44,809 nt of DNA from an uncultured Hungatella sp. (GTDB lineage Bacteria; Bacillota; Clostridia; Lachnospirales; Lachnospiraceae): contig CATLBO010000016.1 of NCBI GenBank assembly GCA_949879025.1, positions 1-44,809 of the forward strand, read 5' to 3'. Made by a program: the position numbers and the translations under genes. Shown here piece after piece: positions 18,046 to 26,872 of the stretch (position 1 is the first letter of the stretch; every line of letters starts with the position of its first letter). The notes below the pieces were generated by a model, which was not told where the DNA came from, did no database searches, and saw only the letters and a program-made list of their open reading frames with translations.

Positions 18046-19646
18046 ATTTGGATTTTTCTGTAAATATAAACCCACTGGGTGTGCCTGGGCAGGTGGCGGC
18101 AGCCATGCATGAGGCAGTTGGAATGTGCAGCAGATATCCGGATATGGAGGCAGAACGTTTAAAGACAGCCGTCAGCCGTATGCAGGAAGTTCCAAAAGAG
18201 TGTCTGGTATTCGGAAACGGTGCGTCAGAACTTTTTATGGCAGTGGTTCATGGACTACGGCCAGAGAAGATAGTGATACCGGTTCCATCCTTTTACGGGT
18301 ATGAGTATGCGGCTGAAGCGGCAGGAGGGACAGTCCTTTACTGGGAAACAAAAGAAAAAAATTCTTTTGCAGTAACGGAAGAAATCTGCACGGTTCTTAC
18401 AGAGGATACGGACATGGTGTTTCTTGCAAACCCCAATAATCCTACAGGAAGCCTGATGGGCAGGGAAACTATGGAAAAGATTCTGGCACACTGCAGAAGT
18501 AAGGGGATTTATGTGGTGCTGGACGAGTGCTTTATTGAATTTTGCGGCAGGGAATATTCCATGGAATCCGGGCTGAACCGGTTTGACAATCTAATCATTG
18601 TCAGGGCGTTTACTAAGATTTTTTCCATTCCCGGCGTGCGTTTGGGATACCTTTTGTGCCGTAACAGAAAAATTCTGGCTAAAATCCGAAGACAGCTTCC
18701 AGAGTGGAATCTGTCATGTTTCGCCCAGGCGGCAGGGTGCGCATGTGCACTGCAGACAGATTTGGCAGCCCAGACACAGGAATATGTGGTGAAAGAGAGA
18801 CAGTATCTTGAGCAAGGGCTTATAAAAGCAGGGGTTCAGGTGTTTCCTTCCCAAGCTAATTTTATCCTGTTTTACAGTAAAGAACACATATACGACAGGC
18901 TGCTGAACAAGGGAATTCTTATAAGAGACTGCAGGAATTACAGAGGACTAAGGCCTGGTTTTTATCGGATTGCAGTGAAGACCAGAAAGGAGAATGAGAT
19001 TTTGCTAAGAGAGATTGAATGCTTGCTGCCGGCAGATATTGAACGGCGAAGCTTTGAGATCATAGAACGGGAACTTCAGGACAGGAACATTGTTCTTCCT
19101 TTCCAGGAACGCATGGTTACGAAACGGGTGATCCATGCCACCGCTGATTTTGATTATGCGGATACTTTGACATATTCAGAAAATGCAGTAACAATCGCAG
19201 GAGAGATTATAAAGAACGGCGCATGTATTGTGACAGATACCAACATGGCTTTAGCCGGAATTAACAAGAAGGTATTGGCAGGGTTCGGCGGAAAAGCCTG
19301 CTGTTTTATGGCAGAGGAAAAGGTTGCTGTTGAAGCAGAAAAACGGGGGATGACAAGGGCGGCGTTTAGTATGGAAAAGGCGGCAGAAATCCCGGGGCCT
19401 GTTATTTTCGTCATCGGAAACGCCCCTACAGCGCTTATAAGGCTGTATGAGCTGTCCCAGGAAAGGGACTGGAAACCGGCATTTATCATTGGAGTTCCTG
19501 TAGGATTTGTGAATGTGGAGGCAGCCAAGGAACTTATATTACATTCAGGGATACCGCATATTGTGAACAGAGGGAGAAAGGGAGGAAGCAATGTGGCAGC
19601 GGCCATATGCAATGCCATTCTCTACGGGCTGCCAGGGGCGGAATAA
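18003..19646 (+). CDS. CobD-CbiC fusion: threonine-phosphate decarboxylase / cobalt-precorrin-8 methylmutase
   Basis: The 547-aa protein joins two enzymes used at different pathway stages. Residues 1 to about 350 form a PLP fold-type I aminotransferase-like CobD, which makes aminopropanol phosphate from threonine phosphate: MASVHGGD, FSVNINPLG, NPNNPTG and K205 in RAFTKIFSIPGVRLGY. Residues from about 355 form CbiC, which moves the C11 methyl to C12: RVIHATADFDYADTL, GACIVTDTNMALAGI, GVPVGFVNV and RGRKGGSNVAAAICNAI. The start at 18003 follows AAGGGGG. Both active regions look intact. Confidence 0.93.
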   Translation: MASVHGGDIYRNHVDLDFSVNINPLGVPGQVAAAMHEAVGMCSRYPDMEAERLKTAVSRMQEVPKECLVFGNGASELFMAVVHGLRPEKIVIPVPSFYGYEYAAEAAGGTVLYWETKEKNSFAVTEEICTVLTEDTDMVFLANPNNPTGSLMGRETMEKILAHCRSKGIYVVLDECFIEFCGREYSMESGLNRFDNLIIVRAFTKIFSIPGVRLGYLLCRNRKILAKIRRQLPEWNLSCFAQAAGCACALQTDLAAQTQEYVVKERQYLEQGLIKAGVQVFPSQANFILFYSKEHIYDRLLNKGILIRDCRNYRGLRPGFYRIAVKTRKENEILLREIECLLPADIERRSFEIIERELQDRNIVLPFQERMVTKRVIHATADFDYADTLTYSENAVTIAGEIIKNGACIVTDTNMALAGINKKVLAGFGGKACCFMAEEKVAVEAEKRGMTRAAFSMEKAAEIPGPVIFVIGNAPTALIRLYELSQERDWKPAFIIGVPVGFVNVEAAKELILHSGIPHIVNRGRKGGSNVAAAICNAILYGLPGAE

Positions 19647-19650
19647 TAGG

Positions 19651-20763
19651 ATGCGCCGGGGATTTACTACGGGAAGCTGTGCGGCAGCGGCAGCAAAAGC
19701 AGCAGCCTATATGCTGCTGACAGGAAAAAAGAGAACAGAGATTGTCATAGAAACTCCCAAGGGGATTCTTTATAAGGCGGAACTTTTGGACATTTGCCGC
19801 AGAGAAAATCAAGTAAGCTGTGCAGTAGAAAAAGACGGCGGGGATGATCCGGACATTACCACCGGAGTGCGGATTTATGCCAAAGTTTCTTACAGAGAAG
19901 GACAGGACATTGTTATTGAAGGCGGCGAAGGAGTGGGAATGGTTACCAGGCCGGGGCTGGATCAGCCGGTGGGCAGCGCTGCCATTAACCATGTTCCAAG
20001 ACAGATGATAAAAAGGGAAGTTACGGAAGTGTGCCGGCTGACAGATTATAAAGGCGGATTAAGAATTGAGATTGCAGTACCAGGAGGACAGCAGCTTGCA
20101 GAGAGCACATTTAATCCCAGGCTTGGAATCATAGGGGGCATATCTATTCTGGGGACTACAGGAATCGTGGAGCCTATGAGCAGTCAGGCTTTTCTGGATA
20201 CCATTAGGGCAGAGTTAAGCCAAAGGAAGGCAGAAGGATTTGACTATGCCGTATTGACGCCAGGTAACTATGGACTTGATTTTATGAAAAGAACCTATAG
20301 CTGGGATTTGGATAAAAGTATAAAATGCGGCAATTTTATCGGGGCAGCCCTGGATATGGCGGCTGAACTGGAATTCGCAAAAATCCTATTTATGGGCCAT
20401 ATAGGCAAACTGATCAAGGTGTCAGGAGGAATCATGAATACCCATTCCCGGGAGGCGGACTGCCGGATGGAGCTGCTTGCCGCTTTTGCAGTTTCAGAGC
20501 AGGTGGATTATGCATGCATATGCAGAATTCTGGAATGCAAAACAACGGAAGAAGCGGTGCGTATTCTGAAAGGAAGCGGGAAGCTGCAGCCGGTTATGAG
20601 GCATATAGCGGAGCGCATCTGTTATTACATGGAAAAGAGAGCCGGCCAAAAAATAAAAGCAGACTGTATCTTATATACAAATGAACTGGGAGAATTGGCA
20701 AAAAGCGGGGAGGCAGAAGCATGGTTTACTTTGTTGGCGCAGGAACAGGGGCAGCGGATTTGA
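19651..20763 (+). CDS. cbiD: cobalt-precorrin-5B (C1)-methyltransferase
   Basis: The 370-aa enzyme methylates C1 after ring contraction and acetaldehyde loss in the oxygen-independent route. It opens with the characteristic RRGFTTGSCAAAAAKAA and contains VEKDGGDDPDITTGV, GVGMVTRPGLDQPVGSAAIN (19935-19988), GGISILGTTGIVEPMS and MGHIGKLIKVSGGIMNTHSREADCR (20391-20465). The start at 19651, 4 nt after the fusion gene, gives the correct family N-terminus. It overlaps cbiF by 43 nt. Confidence 0.95.
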   Translation: MRRGFTTGSCAAAAAKAAAYMLLTGKKRTEIVIETPKGILYKAELLDICRRENQVSCAVEKDGGDDPDITTGVRIYAKVSYREGQDIVIEGGEGVGMVTRPGLDQPVGSAAINHVPRQMIKREVTEVCRLTDYKGGLRIEIAVPGGQQLAESTFNPRLGIIGGISILGTTGIVEPMSSQAFLDTIRAELSQRKAEGFDYAVLTPGNYGLDFMKRTYSWDLDKSIKCGNFIGAALDMAAELEFAKILFMGHIGKLIKVSGGIMNTHSREADCRMELLAAFAVSEQVDYACICRILECKTTEEAVRILKGSGKLQPVMRHIAERICYYMEKRAGQKIKADCILYTNELGELAKSGEAEAWFTLLAQEQGQRI

Positions 20764-21479
20764 TAACAATCAGAGGGATGAGGCTGCTGGGACAGGCGGA
20801 TGTGATTATTTATGCCGGCTCTCTTGTAAATCCGGAACTTCTTTCTTATGCTCATAAGGAATGTGAGATTCATAACAGTGCCTGGCTGACTCTTGAAGAA
20901 GTGGTGAAGATTATGAGGGAGGCTGAGGAAAAAGGGAAAATGACTGTCCGGCTTCACACAGGAGAACCAAGCATTTATGGGGCTGTCAGAGAACAGATGG
21001 ATCAACTGGATAAGGCAGGAATCAGCTATGAAAGCTGCCCAGGGGTAACAGCCTGTTTTGGGGCAGCGGCATCATTGAATTTGGAATACACCTTGCCTGG
21101 GATTTCCCAGTCACTGATAATCACAAGGATGGAGGGAAAGACAGCAGTGCCGGCCGGGGAAAGCTTGGAATCTCTTGCCGCCCACCAGGCGTCTATGGCT
21201 ATTTATCTAAGCACAGGACTACTTTTGGAAGTCAGCAGGCGTTTAATTGCAGGCGGCTATAGGGAAGATACTCCGGCAGCCCTGGTTTATAAAGCTACCT
21301 GGCCCCAGGAGGAGGCATATATCTGTACAGTGGGGACACTGTATGACACAGCTATGGAACATGGCATAGCAAAAACCGCTGTAGTGCTGGTAGGCGACGC
21401 AATTGCCCATCAGAATTACAGGAGATCAAGATTGTATGCCCCGGATTTCTCAACAGAATTTCGGAAGGCAAAAGAGTAA
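20721..21479 (+). CDS. cbiF: cobalt-precorrin-4 C11-methyltransferase
   Basis: The 252-aa SAM-dependent enzyme of the tetrapyrrole methylase family methylates C11. Typical parts are MVYFVGAGTGAADLITIRG, IIYAGSLVNPELL, RLHTGEPSIYGA and PGVTACFGAAASLNLEYTLPG. It starts within the cbiD end behind GGGGAGG. Ordinary length for the family. Confidence 0.95.
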   Translation: MVYFVGAGTGAADLITIRGMRLLGQADVIIYAGSLVNPELLSYAHKECEIHNSAWLTLEEVVKIMREAEEKGKMTVRLHTGEPSIYGAVREQMDQLDKAGISYESCPGVTACFGAAASLNLEYTLPGISQSLIITRMEGKTAVPAGESLESLAAHQASMAIYLSTGLLLEVSRRLIAGGYREDTPAALVYKATWPQEEAYICTVGTLYDTAMEHGIAKTAVVLVGDAIAHQNYRRSRLYAPDFSTEFRKAKE

Positions 21480-21506
21480 AGGCTGCAGATGACAGGAGAC
21501 AAATAT

Positions 21507-22586
21507 ATGGACAGAAACAGGAAGTTGAGCATAATTAGCTTTACTGGTAAGGGAAAAAGGCTTTCCCAGACGATTGAGGAACAACTGACAGATATAGAAG
21601 TCTCCCTGTTTACAAAACATAAACCTGACATAGGTGAGGAAGGCAGCCAATGGGTGCCATATGTGGAGAATTCTGTGGGACAGTGGGCAAAGGAACAGAT
21701 GGAAAAAGGAAATGCCATGCTGTTTATAGGGGCATGCGGAATTGCGGTCAGGGCAGCAGCCCCTTATGTAACAGACAAGCTTTATGACAGCCCGATACTG
21801 GTCATGGATGAACATGCAAAGCATGTGATCCCTCTTCTGGCAGGGCACATGGGGGGAGCCAACGGGCTTGCCCGCTTTATTGGCCGAAAAATAGGAGCAG
21901 AGCCAGTGATTACTACGGCAACAGATATTAACGGAATATTTGCAATTGATCTGTTTGCCAAGAGAAACGGACTTTTGATTACAAACAGGCAGGGAATTGC
22001 AAGGGTATCTTCCAAAGCCTTAGACAGAAAAACCATAACAATATCCATAGAGCCGGGCCACAGAAAACAGGATAGCCTAATGCCGGAAGGAGTATGCATA
22101 ACCGATTATCCTCCTGCATGCCCGGCAGATGTGGTTATTACGTCTCAGGAGTATGAATATGACACAGAGCTTCTTTTAAAGCCTAAGGAGTATGTGATTG
22201 GAATGGGATGCAGAAGAGGGAAAGAAAGAACGGAAATCCAGGCTTTTATTTTGAGAGAACTGGACAGGGTTGGTATTTGCTTATGTCAGGTGTATGCCCT
22301 TGCTTCTATTGATCAGAAGCGAAATGAACAGGGACTGGCAGAGTGGTGCAGGAGAGAGAAAATCCCCTTTGTCACTTATACTGCCCAGGAGCTTAAGGAG
22401 ATAAAAGGAACGTTTGGCAGTTCTTTATTTGTAGAGGAAACCGTAGGCGTTGATAATGTCTGCGAACGGGCGGCTTTAAAAGCCTGTGGCTGGGGTGGAA
22501 AACTGATCTGTGAAAAACGTGCAGAAAACGGAATGACCTTTGCAGCGGCCAAAAGAGAATGGATGGTTGATTTTGATGAAGAATAA
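21507..22586 (+). CDS. cbiG: cobalt-precorrin-5A hydrolase
   Basis: The 359-aa enzyme opens the delta-lactone and releases the C20 carbon as acetaldehyde. Motifs are FIGACGIAVRAAAPYV, PLLAGHMGGANGLA, TTATDINGIFAIDLFA and, in the C-terminal domain, YVIGMGCRRGKE. I prefer the start at 21507 because AGGAGA lies eight bases upstream. An in-frame ATG at 21489 with AAAGG upstream is the alternative and would add six residues. It overlaps cbiH by 11 nt. Confidence 0.93.
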   Translation: MDRNRKLSIISFTGKGKRLSQTIEEQLTDIEVSLFTKHKPDIGEEGSQWVPYVENSVGQWAKEQMEKGNAMLFIGACGIAVRAAAPYVTDKLYDSPILVMDEHAKHVIPLLAGHMGGANGLARFIGRKIGAEPVITTATDINGIFAIDLFAKRNGLLITNRQGIARVSSKALDRKTITISIEPGHRKQDSLMPEGVCITDYPPACPADVVITSQEYEYDTELLLKPKEYVIGMGCRRGKERTEIQAFILRELDRVGICLCQVYALASIDQKRNEQGLAEWCRREKIPFVTYTAQELKEIKGTFGSSLFVEETVGVDNVCERAALKACGWGGKLICEKRAENGMTFAAAKREWMVDFDEE

Positions 22587-23430
22587 AATTTATATAATAG
22601 GCATAGGGCCTGGGCAGGAAGATATGATGACTGGTGAGGCCATAAAAGCGCTGGAACAGGCGGATGTTATTGTAGGATATACTGTATATCTGAATCTGCT
22701 TGGCAGCCGGTTTCAGGATAAAGAGCTGATATCAACTTCCATGGGGCGGGAAGAAGAACGCTGCAGAATCTGCTTTACAGAGGCAGAGAAGGGCAAAAGG
22801 GCGGCGCTGATTTGCAGCGGAGATGCAGGAATCTACGGAATGGCGTCTTTGATGTATAAAATCGCCGGTCAATACCCAAACACGGAACTTACCGTGATTC
22901 CTGGAGTAACCGCAGCCAGCAGCGGGGCTGCAGTGCTGGGCGCCCCTGTCAGCCATGATTTCTGCACAGTCAGTTTAAGCGATTTGCTGACGCCGTGGGA
23001 AGTAATAGAGAAGCGGCTGGATTCTGCGGCAAAGGGAGACTTTGTGATAGTAATCTATAACCCGTCCAGCCATAAGAGAAAAGACTATCTGAAAAGAGCT
23101 TGTGATATTCTGCTGCAAACCATAGACGGCAGCCGGGCGTGCGGGTATGTGGAAAATATCGGGCGAAGAGGAACAAAAGCATATGTCTGTACGCTGGAAG
23201 AGCTGAGATACAGGGAAGTGACGATGTTTACCACAGTGTTTATCGGCAATTCCGATTCTGAAATCATAGATGGAAAACTGATTACGAAGCGAGGGTATAA
23301 AATTGAAAGAAGTGCTGATATTTGCGGGAACAACGGAAGGGAGGGAACTGTCGGAATATCTGGCAGCGGCAGGGGAAGCCCACAGAATCTGCGTGGCAAC
23401 GGAATACGGGGAGACTGTATTAAAACCTGA
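22576..23430 (+). CDS. cbiH: cobalt-precorrin-3 C17-methyltransferase
   Basis: The 284-aa SAM-dependent ring-contraction enzyme shows IYIIGIGPGQEDMMTGEA, ADVIVGYTVYLNLL, ICSGDAGIYGMASL, VIPGVTAASSGAAVLGAPVSHDF (22893-22961) and VIVIYNPSSHKRKDYL. CbiH proteins usually end soon after the KLITKRGYKI region, reached here near 23303. The last 42 residues are read from the start of the next gene in another frame, are rich in Gly and Ser and look unselected. The start at 22576 gives the normal N-terminus, though its ribosome site is weak and it may depend on coupling to cbiG. Confidence 0.92.
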   Translation: MKNKIYIIGIGPGQEDMMTGEAIKALEQADVIVGYTVYLNLLGSRFQDKELISTSMGREEERCRICFTEAEKGKRAALICSGDAGIYGMASLMYKIAGQYPNTELTVIPGVTAASSGAAVLGAPVSHDFCTVSLSDLLTPWEVIEKRLDSAAKGDFVIVIYNPSSHKRKDYLKRACDILLQTIDGSRACGYVENIGRRGTKAYVCTLEELRYREVTMFTTVFIGNSDSEIIDGKLITKRGYKIERSADICGNNGREGTVGISGSGRGSPQNLRGNGIRGDCIKT

Positions 23431-25345
23431 CCCGCTGGTAACGGTACATAAGGGAAGAATGGAGCAGGAGGAAATCCGGGAATTTCTGCAGAAAGGTAAT
23501 TTTGCGGCTGTGGTAGATGCCACACACCCATATGCCCAACGCATTACCAGCAGCATAAAAGAAGCAATGAAGGGAATGGATATCCCCCGGCTCCGTCTGA
23601 AGCGGGAGGAAGACGGATACAAGAGCCAGGCTGTCTGCTTCGACAGCAATGAGATATGCGCCAAGGCTTTAGAACAGACAGCAGGAAATATTCTGCTGAC
23701 AACGGGAAGCAGGGATCTGGAGATATACTGCAGAAGCAGACAAGTGCGAGACAGGCTTTATGTGCGGGTGCTTCCTGCCCCGGAAAGTATTTCCAAGTGC
23801 ATAGAACAGGGAATCTGCGGCAGACAGATCATAGCAATGCAGGGGCCCTTCAGCGCAGAGATGAATGAAGCCATGATCCGCCAGTATAACATTTCCTGTC
23901 TGGTGACAAAAGCCAGCGGAAGTGCAGGCGGGTATGAGGAAAAGCTGGAAGCGGCCAAAAGGACAGGTGCCAAGGCATATGTTATAGGACGGCCTCAAGG
24001 CAGTGAGGAAGGCATGGGATTTGCTGAAGTCTGCAGAGCTTTAGAAAAAATATGCGGGAGAGTGTTTGTCCGCCCGGATGATACCTGTCTGGAGATTATA
24101 CTGGCCGGCGCAGGGATGGGTGACAAAAACTGCCTGACAGCGGAGGTGCAGCAGGCTGTTCATAGGGCTGATGTATTGCTGGGCTCCAAAAGGCTGCTGG
24201 AACAGTGGGGCGGCAAAGATAGGTGTCATCCATTCTATGAGGCGGCCCAAGTTATTCCGATTTTAAGAAACATGAAGGGAAAGACAGCGGTTATTCTTTT
24301 TTCCGGTGACAGCGGGTTTTACAGCGGCTGCGCTTCCCTGTACACAGCTTTGAAGAGGGAGATTGGGGAAAAGCGGCTGAAGGCGTCTGTGCGTATTATG
24401 CCAGGTATTTCTTCAGTAGCTTTTCTAGCCGCCTGCGTCGGGGAAAGCTATGGGGACGGGGCCATTTACAGCATGCACGGAAAAGATTTGTGCAATCTGG
24501 CGCAGAAAATAAAGGGCAGCGAGAAAACGTTTCTGCTTACTTCTAGTGTCAGGGACGTAAACCGGATCGGCAGGATTTTAGAGGAAGCCGAAATGGATGA
24601 CTGCCGGGTCATAACAGGGTATCAGCTGTCTAATAAGAATCAGAAAATACGAAGCTTAACACCGCAGCAGTGTTGTGGATTAAAAGAGGAAGGGCTGTAT
24701 ACGTGCTTGGTAAAGAACCCCTCTGTCAGGGAAAGGAAGGCCACACATGGCATTGAAGACGAGGCGTTTATTAGAGATAAAGTTCCGATGACAAAGGAGG
24801 AGGTAAGAGATGTAAGCATCTGTAAGCTTAAGCTGCACCAAAAGGCAGTTGTCTATGATATTGGAAGCGGCACCGGATCTGTAGCAGTGGAAATAGCAGG
24901 ATTGCGTGATGACATACAGGTGTTTGCCATTGAACGTAAAAAAGAGGCAGTTTCCTTAATCCGGAAAAACAGAGAAAGGTTCCGGCTGGAGAATATTATT
25001 ATAGAAGAGACAGAAGCGCCTGAGGGGCTTTTTGGCCTGCCTGCGGCTAGTCATGCATTTATAGGAGGAAGCAGAGGCAGACTGAAAGAGATTCTGGATG
25101 CACTGCAGCACATAAATTCCAGGATGCGGGTTGTCATTAATGCTGTCAGTATAGAAACGCTCTGTGAACTTAGGGAGATTTTGCAGCAATATAAAATAAA
25201 AGATGAAGAACTCCTGCAGATTCAGGTAAGCAAGGCAAGAAAAGCAGCAGGATATCATTTGATGCAGGCCGAAAATCCGGTGTGGATCTGTGCTTTTCGT
25301 TTTGCAGGGGAGAGGGATACAAGCTCATGGGATATAGAAGGGTAA
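23303..25345 (+). CDS. CbiJ-CbiE-CbiT triple fusion
   Basis: The 680-aa protein carries three activities. CbiJ, cobalt-precorrin-6A reductase (about 1-255): VLIFAGTTEGREL, DATHPYAQRITSSI, LLTTGSRDLE, ASGSAGGYEEKLEAA. CbiE, C5-methyltransferase (about 265-470): LAGAGMGDKNCLT, LFSGDSGFYSG, PGISSVAFLAA. CbiT, C15-methyltransferase and decarboxylase (about 485-680): an IRDKVPMTKEEVR start, SAM-binding VYDIGSGTGSVAVEIA, FIGGSRGRLKEIL. CbiE-CbiT fusions are common; adding CbiJ is less so. It starts at TTG behind GAGGG, inside the last 128 nt of cbiH. Confidence 0.92.
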   Translation: MKEVLIFAGTTEGRELSEYLAAAGEAHRICVATEYGETVLKPDPLVTVHKGRMEQEEIREFLQKGNFAAVVDATHPYAQRITSSIKEAMKGMDIPRLRLKREEDGYKSQAVCFDSNEICAKALEQTAGNILLTTGSRDLEIYCRSRQVRDRLYVRVLPAPESISKCIEQGICGRQIIAMQGPFSAEMNEAMIRQYNISCLVTKASGSAGGYEEKLEAAKRTGAKAYVIGRPQGSEEGMGFAEVCRALEKICGRVFVRPDDTCLEIILAGAGMGDKNCLTAEVQQAVHRADVLLGSKRLLEQWGGKDRCHPFYEAAQVIPILRNMKGKTAVILFSGDSGFYSGCASLYTALKREIGEKRLKASVRIMPGISSVAFLAACVGESYGDGAIYSMHGKDLCNLAQKIKGSEKTFLLTSSVRDVNRIGRILEEAEMDDCRVITGYQLSNKNQKIRSLTPQQCCGLKEEGLYTCLVKNPSVRERKATHGIEDEAFIRDKVPMTKEEVRDVSICKLKLHQKAVVYDIGSGTGSVAVEIAGLRDDIQVFAIERKKEAVSLIRKNRERFRLENIIIEETEAPEGLFGLPAASHAFIGGSRGRLKEILDALQHINSRMRVVINAVSIETLCELREILQQYKIKDEELLQIQVSKARKAAGYHLMQAENPVWICAFRFAGERDTSSWDIEG

Positions 25346-26694
25346 TGATTGCCGCACCAAAAAGCGGAAGCGGAAAAACCATGGTAACCTGCTGTCTTCT
25401 TCAGGCATTGAAAAACACCGGGGAGAATCTTGTGTCTTTTAAATGCGGGCCGGATTATATTGACCCTATGTTCCATCAGCAGATAATAGGAGTACCAGCC
25501 AGAAATCTGGATACTTTTTTTACTGGAGAAGAGCAGACGCGAAAGCTGTTTCTGGACAGTGCAGGTAAAGACAAAATCGCAGTGCTGGAAGGGGTTATGG
25601 GTATATTTGACGGATTAGGGGGAGTCAGGGAAGAAGGTTCCTCGTATCATTTGGCTCAGGTGACTAAGACCCCCATAATTTTTGTAGCAGATATAAAGGG
25701 AATGGGGCGTTCCGTGATTCCTTTGCTTGCAGGGTTTCTTGCCTATGATAAAATGCATCTTATCCAGGGCGTGATATTAAACAGGGCTTCCAGAAGATAT
25801 TATGAAACCATAAGCCCGCTGATAGAAAAAGAACTGGGAATTTCCGTCTTGGGACATGTTCCGGAGTGCAGGGACATGCATGTTGACAGCCGTTATCTGG
25901 GACTTAAGCTGCCCAATGAGACAGATGACATAAGACGGCGTCTGGAAACGGCTTCAGAGGAATTTGCAAAGACAGTATCAATAGAAAAGGTCATGGATAT
26001 TGCATCAGGTGCAGAAATGCTGCCAGCCGGACGGGAAGAAAAAAGAAGGGATGGCAAAAAGAAAAAAAACGTGATTGCCGCAGCAAGAGATGAGGCATTT
26101 TGCTTTTACTATGAGGAAAACCTTCGGATGCTGCAGGAATTTGGGGCAGAAATAAAATACTTTTCCCCTTTGCATGACCATAAGCTGCCGGATGGGTGCT
26201 GCGGAATCTTAATTGGGGGCGGATACCCTGAACTGTATGCCGGCAGACTTAGCGAAAATGAAAGAATGCGCAACTGCATCAAACAGGCAGCTGAAAATGG
26301 AATGCCGATAGTGGCTGAGTGCGGCGGTTTTATGTATTTGCATTCAGAGCTTGTTGACCGAGAAGGGGTGTGCTACGCCATGGCAGGAGTGATTTCGGCA
26401 AGGTGCTTTTATACAGGCAGGCTGATCCGTTTCGGGTATGTAGAGATTCAAGATAGGAAAGGCTGTTTCCTTCCGGAGGGTAAAGGGATAAAAGGCCATG
26501 AATTTCATTACTATGACAGCACAGACAATGGAAAGGATGCATTGGCCATAAAACCGGTAAGCGGCAGGACGTACTCCTGCATTATGGAGGGGGAGAATTA
26601 CTGGATGGGCTTTCCCCACTTGTATTATCCGTCTAATGGGGCCTTTGCCAAAAGTGTGGTGGAAAAGGCAGAAGCGTACAGGAGGGCAAAATGA
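25327..26694 (+). CDS. cbiA: cobyrinic acid a,c-diamide synthase
   Basis: The 455-aa glutamine-dependent amidotransferase amidates the a and c side chains of cobyrinic acid. The ATPase half has MIAAPKSGSGKTMVTCCLL, FKCGPDYIDPMFH and LEGVMGIFDG. The glutaminase-like half has LIGGGYPELYA, the nucleophile in VAECGGFMYL and, late, GHEFHYYDS and HLYYPSNGAFA. The start at 25327 follows GGGGAGAGG; an in-frame ATG 45 bases earlier lies deeper in the fusion gene. It is the last gene of the B12 operon. No terminator with a T tract follows directly. Confidence 0.94.
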   Translation: MGYRRVMIAAPKSGSGKTMVTCCLLQALKNTGENLVSFKCGPDYIDPMFHQQIIGVPARNLDTFFTGEEQTRKLFLDSAGKDKIAVLEGVMGIFDGLGGVREEGSSYHLAQVTKTPIIFVADIKGMGRSVIPLLAGFLAYDKMHLIQGVILNRASRRYYETISPLIEKELGISVLGHVPECRDMHVDSRYLGLKLPNETDDIRRRLETASEEFAKTVSIEKVMDIASGAEMLPAGREEKRRDGKKKKNVIAAARDEAFCFYYEENLRMLQEFGAEIKYFSPLHDHKLPDGCCGILIGGGYPELYAGRLSENERMRNCIKQAAENGMPIVAECGGFMYLHSELVDREGVCYAMAGVISARCFYTGRLIRFGYVEIQDRKGCFLPEGKGIKGHEFHYYDSTDNGKDALAIKPVSGRTYSCIMEGENYWMGFPHLYYPSNGAFAKSVVEKAEAYRRAK

Positions 26695-26761
26695 CGTCAA
26701 AAGAATGGTGCGGAATATGGTTTCTCCAGGAAAAAGCGTAAGCTTGCTAAGCGAAATAACA

Positions 26762-26790
26762 TTGCTCCTGAATACAAAACATGCTATACT
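26762..26790 (+). promoter_or_regulatory. extended -10 promoter for mazG
   Basis: TTGCTC (26762-26767), a 17-bp spacer and TATACT (26785-26790) preceded by TGC. It separates mazG from the cobalamin operon. Confidence 0.65.
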
Positions 26791-26803
26791 GTTACATACA
26801 CAT

Positions 26804-26839
26804 TCAAAGCCTTTTGTGCCTGATAGCGAAAGGCTTTGA
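26804..26839 (+). other. leader hairpin between cbiA and mazG
   Basis: A perfect 11-bp inverted repeat, TCAAAGCCTTT (26804-26814) with AAAGGCTTTGA (26829-26839), without a following T tract. It lies in the mazG 5' leader. It could stabilise the cobalamin operon 3' end or act as a weak terminator. Confidence 0.5.
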
Positions 26840-26872
26840 AAGCAGATCGTACAGGCGAAGGAGGACAAGGCA

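Noticed and set aside
26804-26839. Rho-independent terminator for the cobalamin operon
   Set aside because: The stem is perfect but there is no T tract after it, so it is listed only as a leader hairpin.
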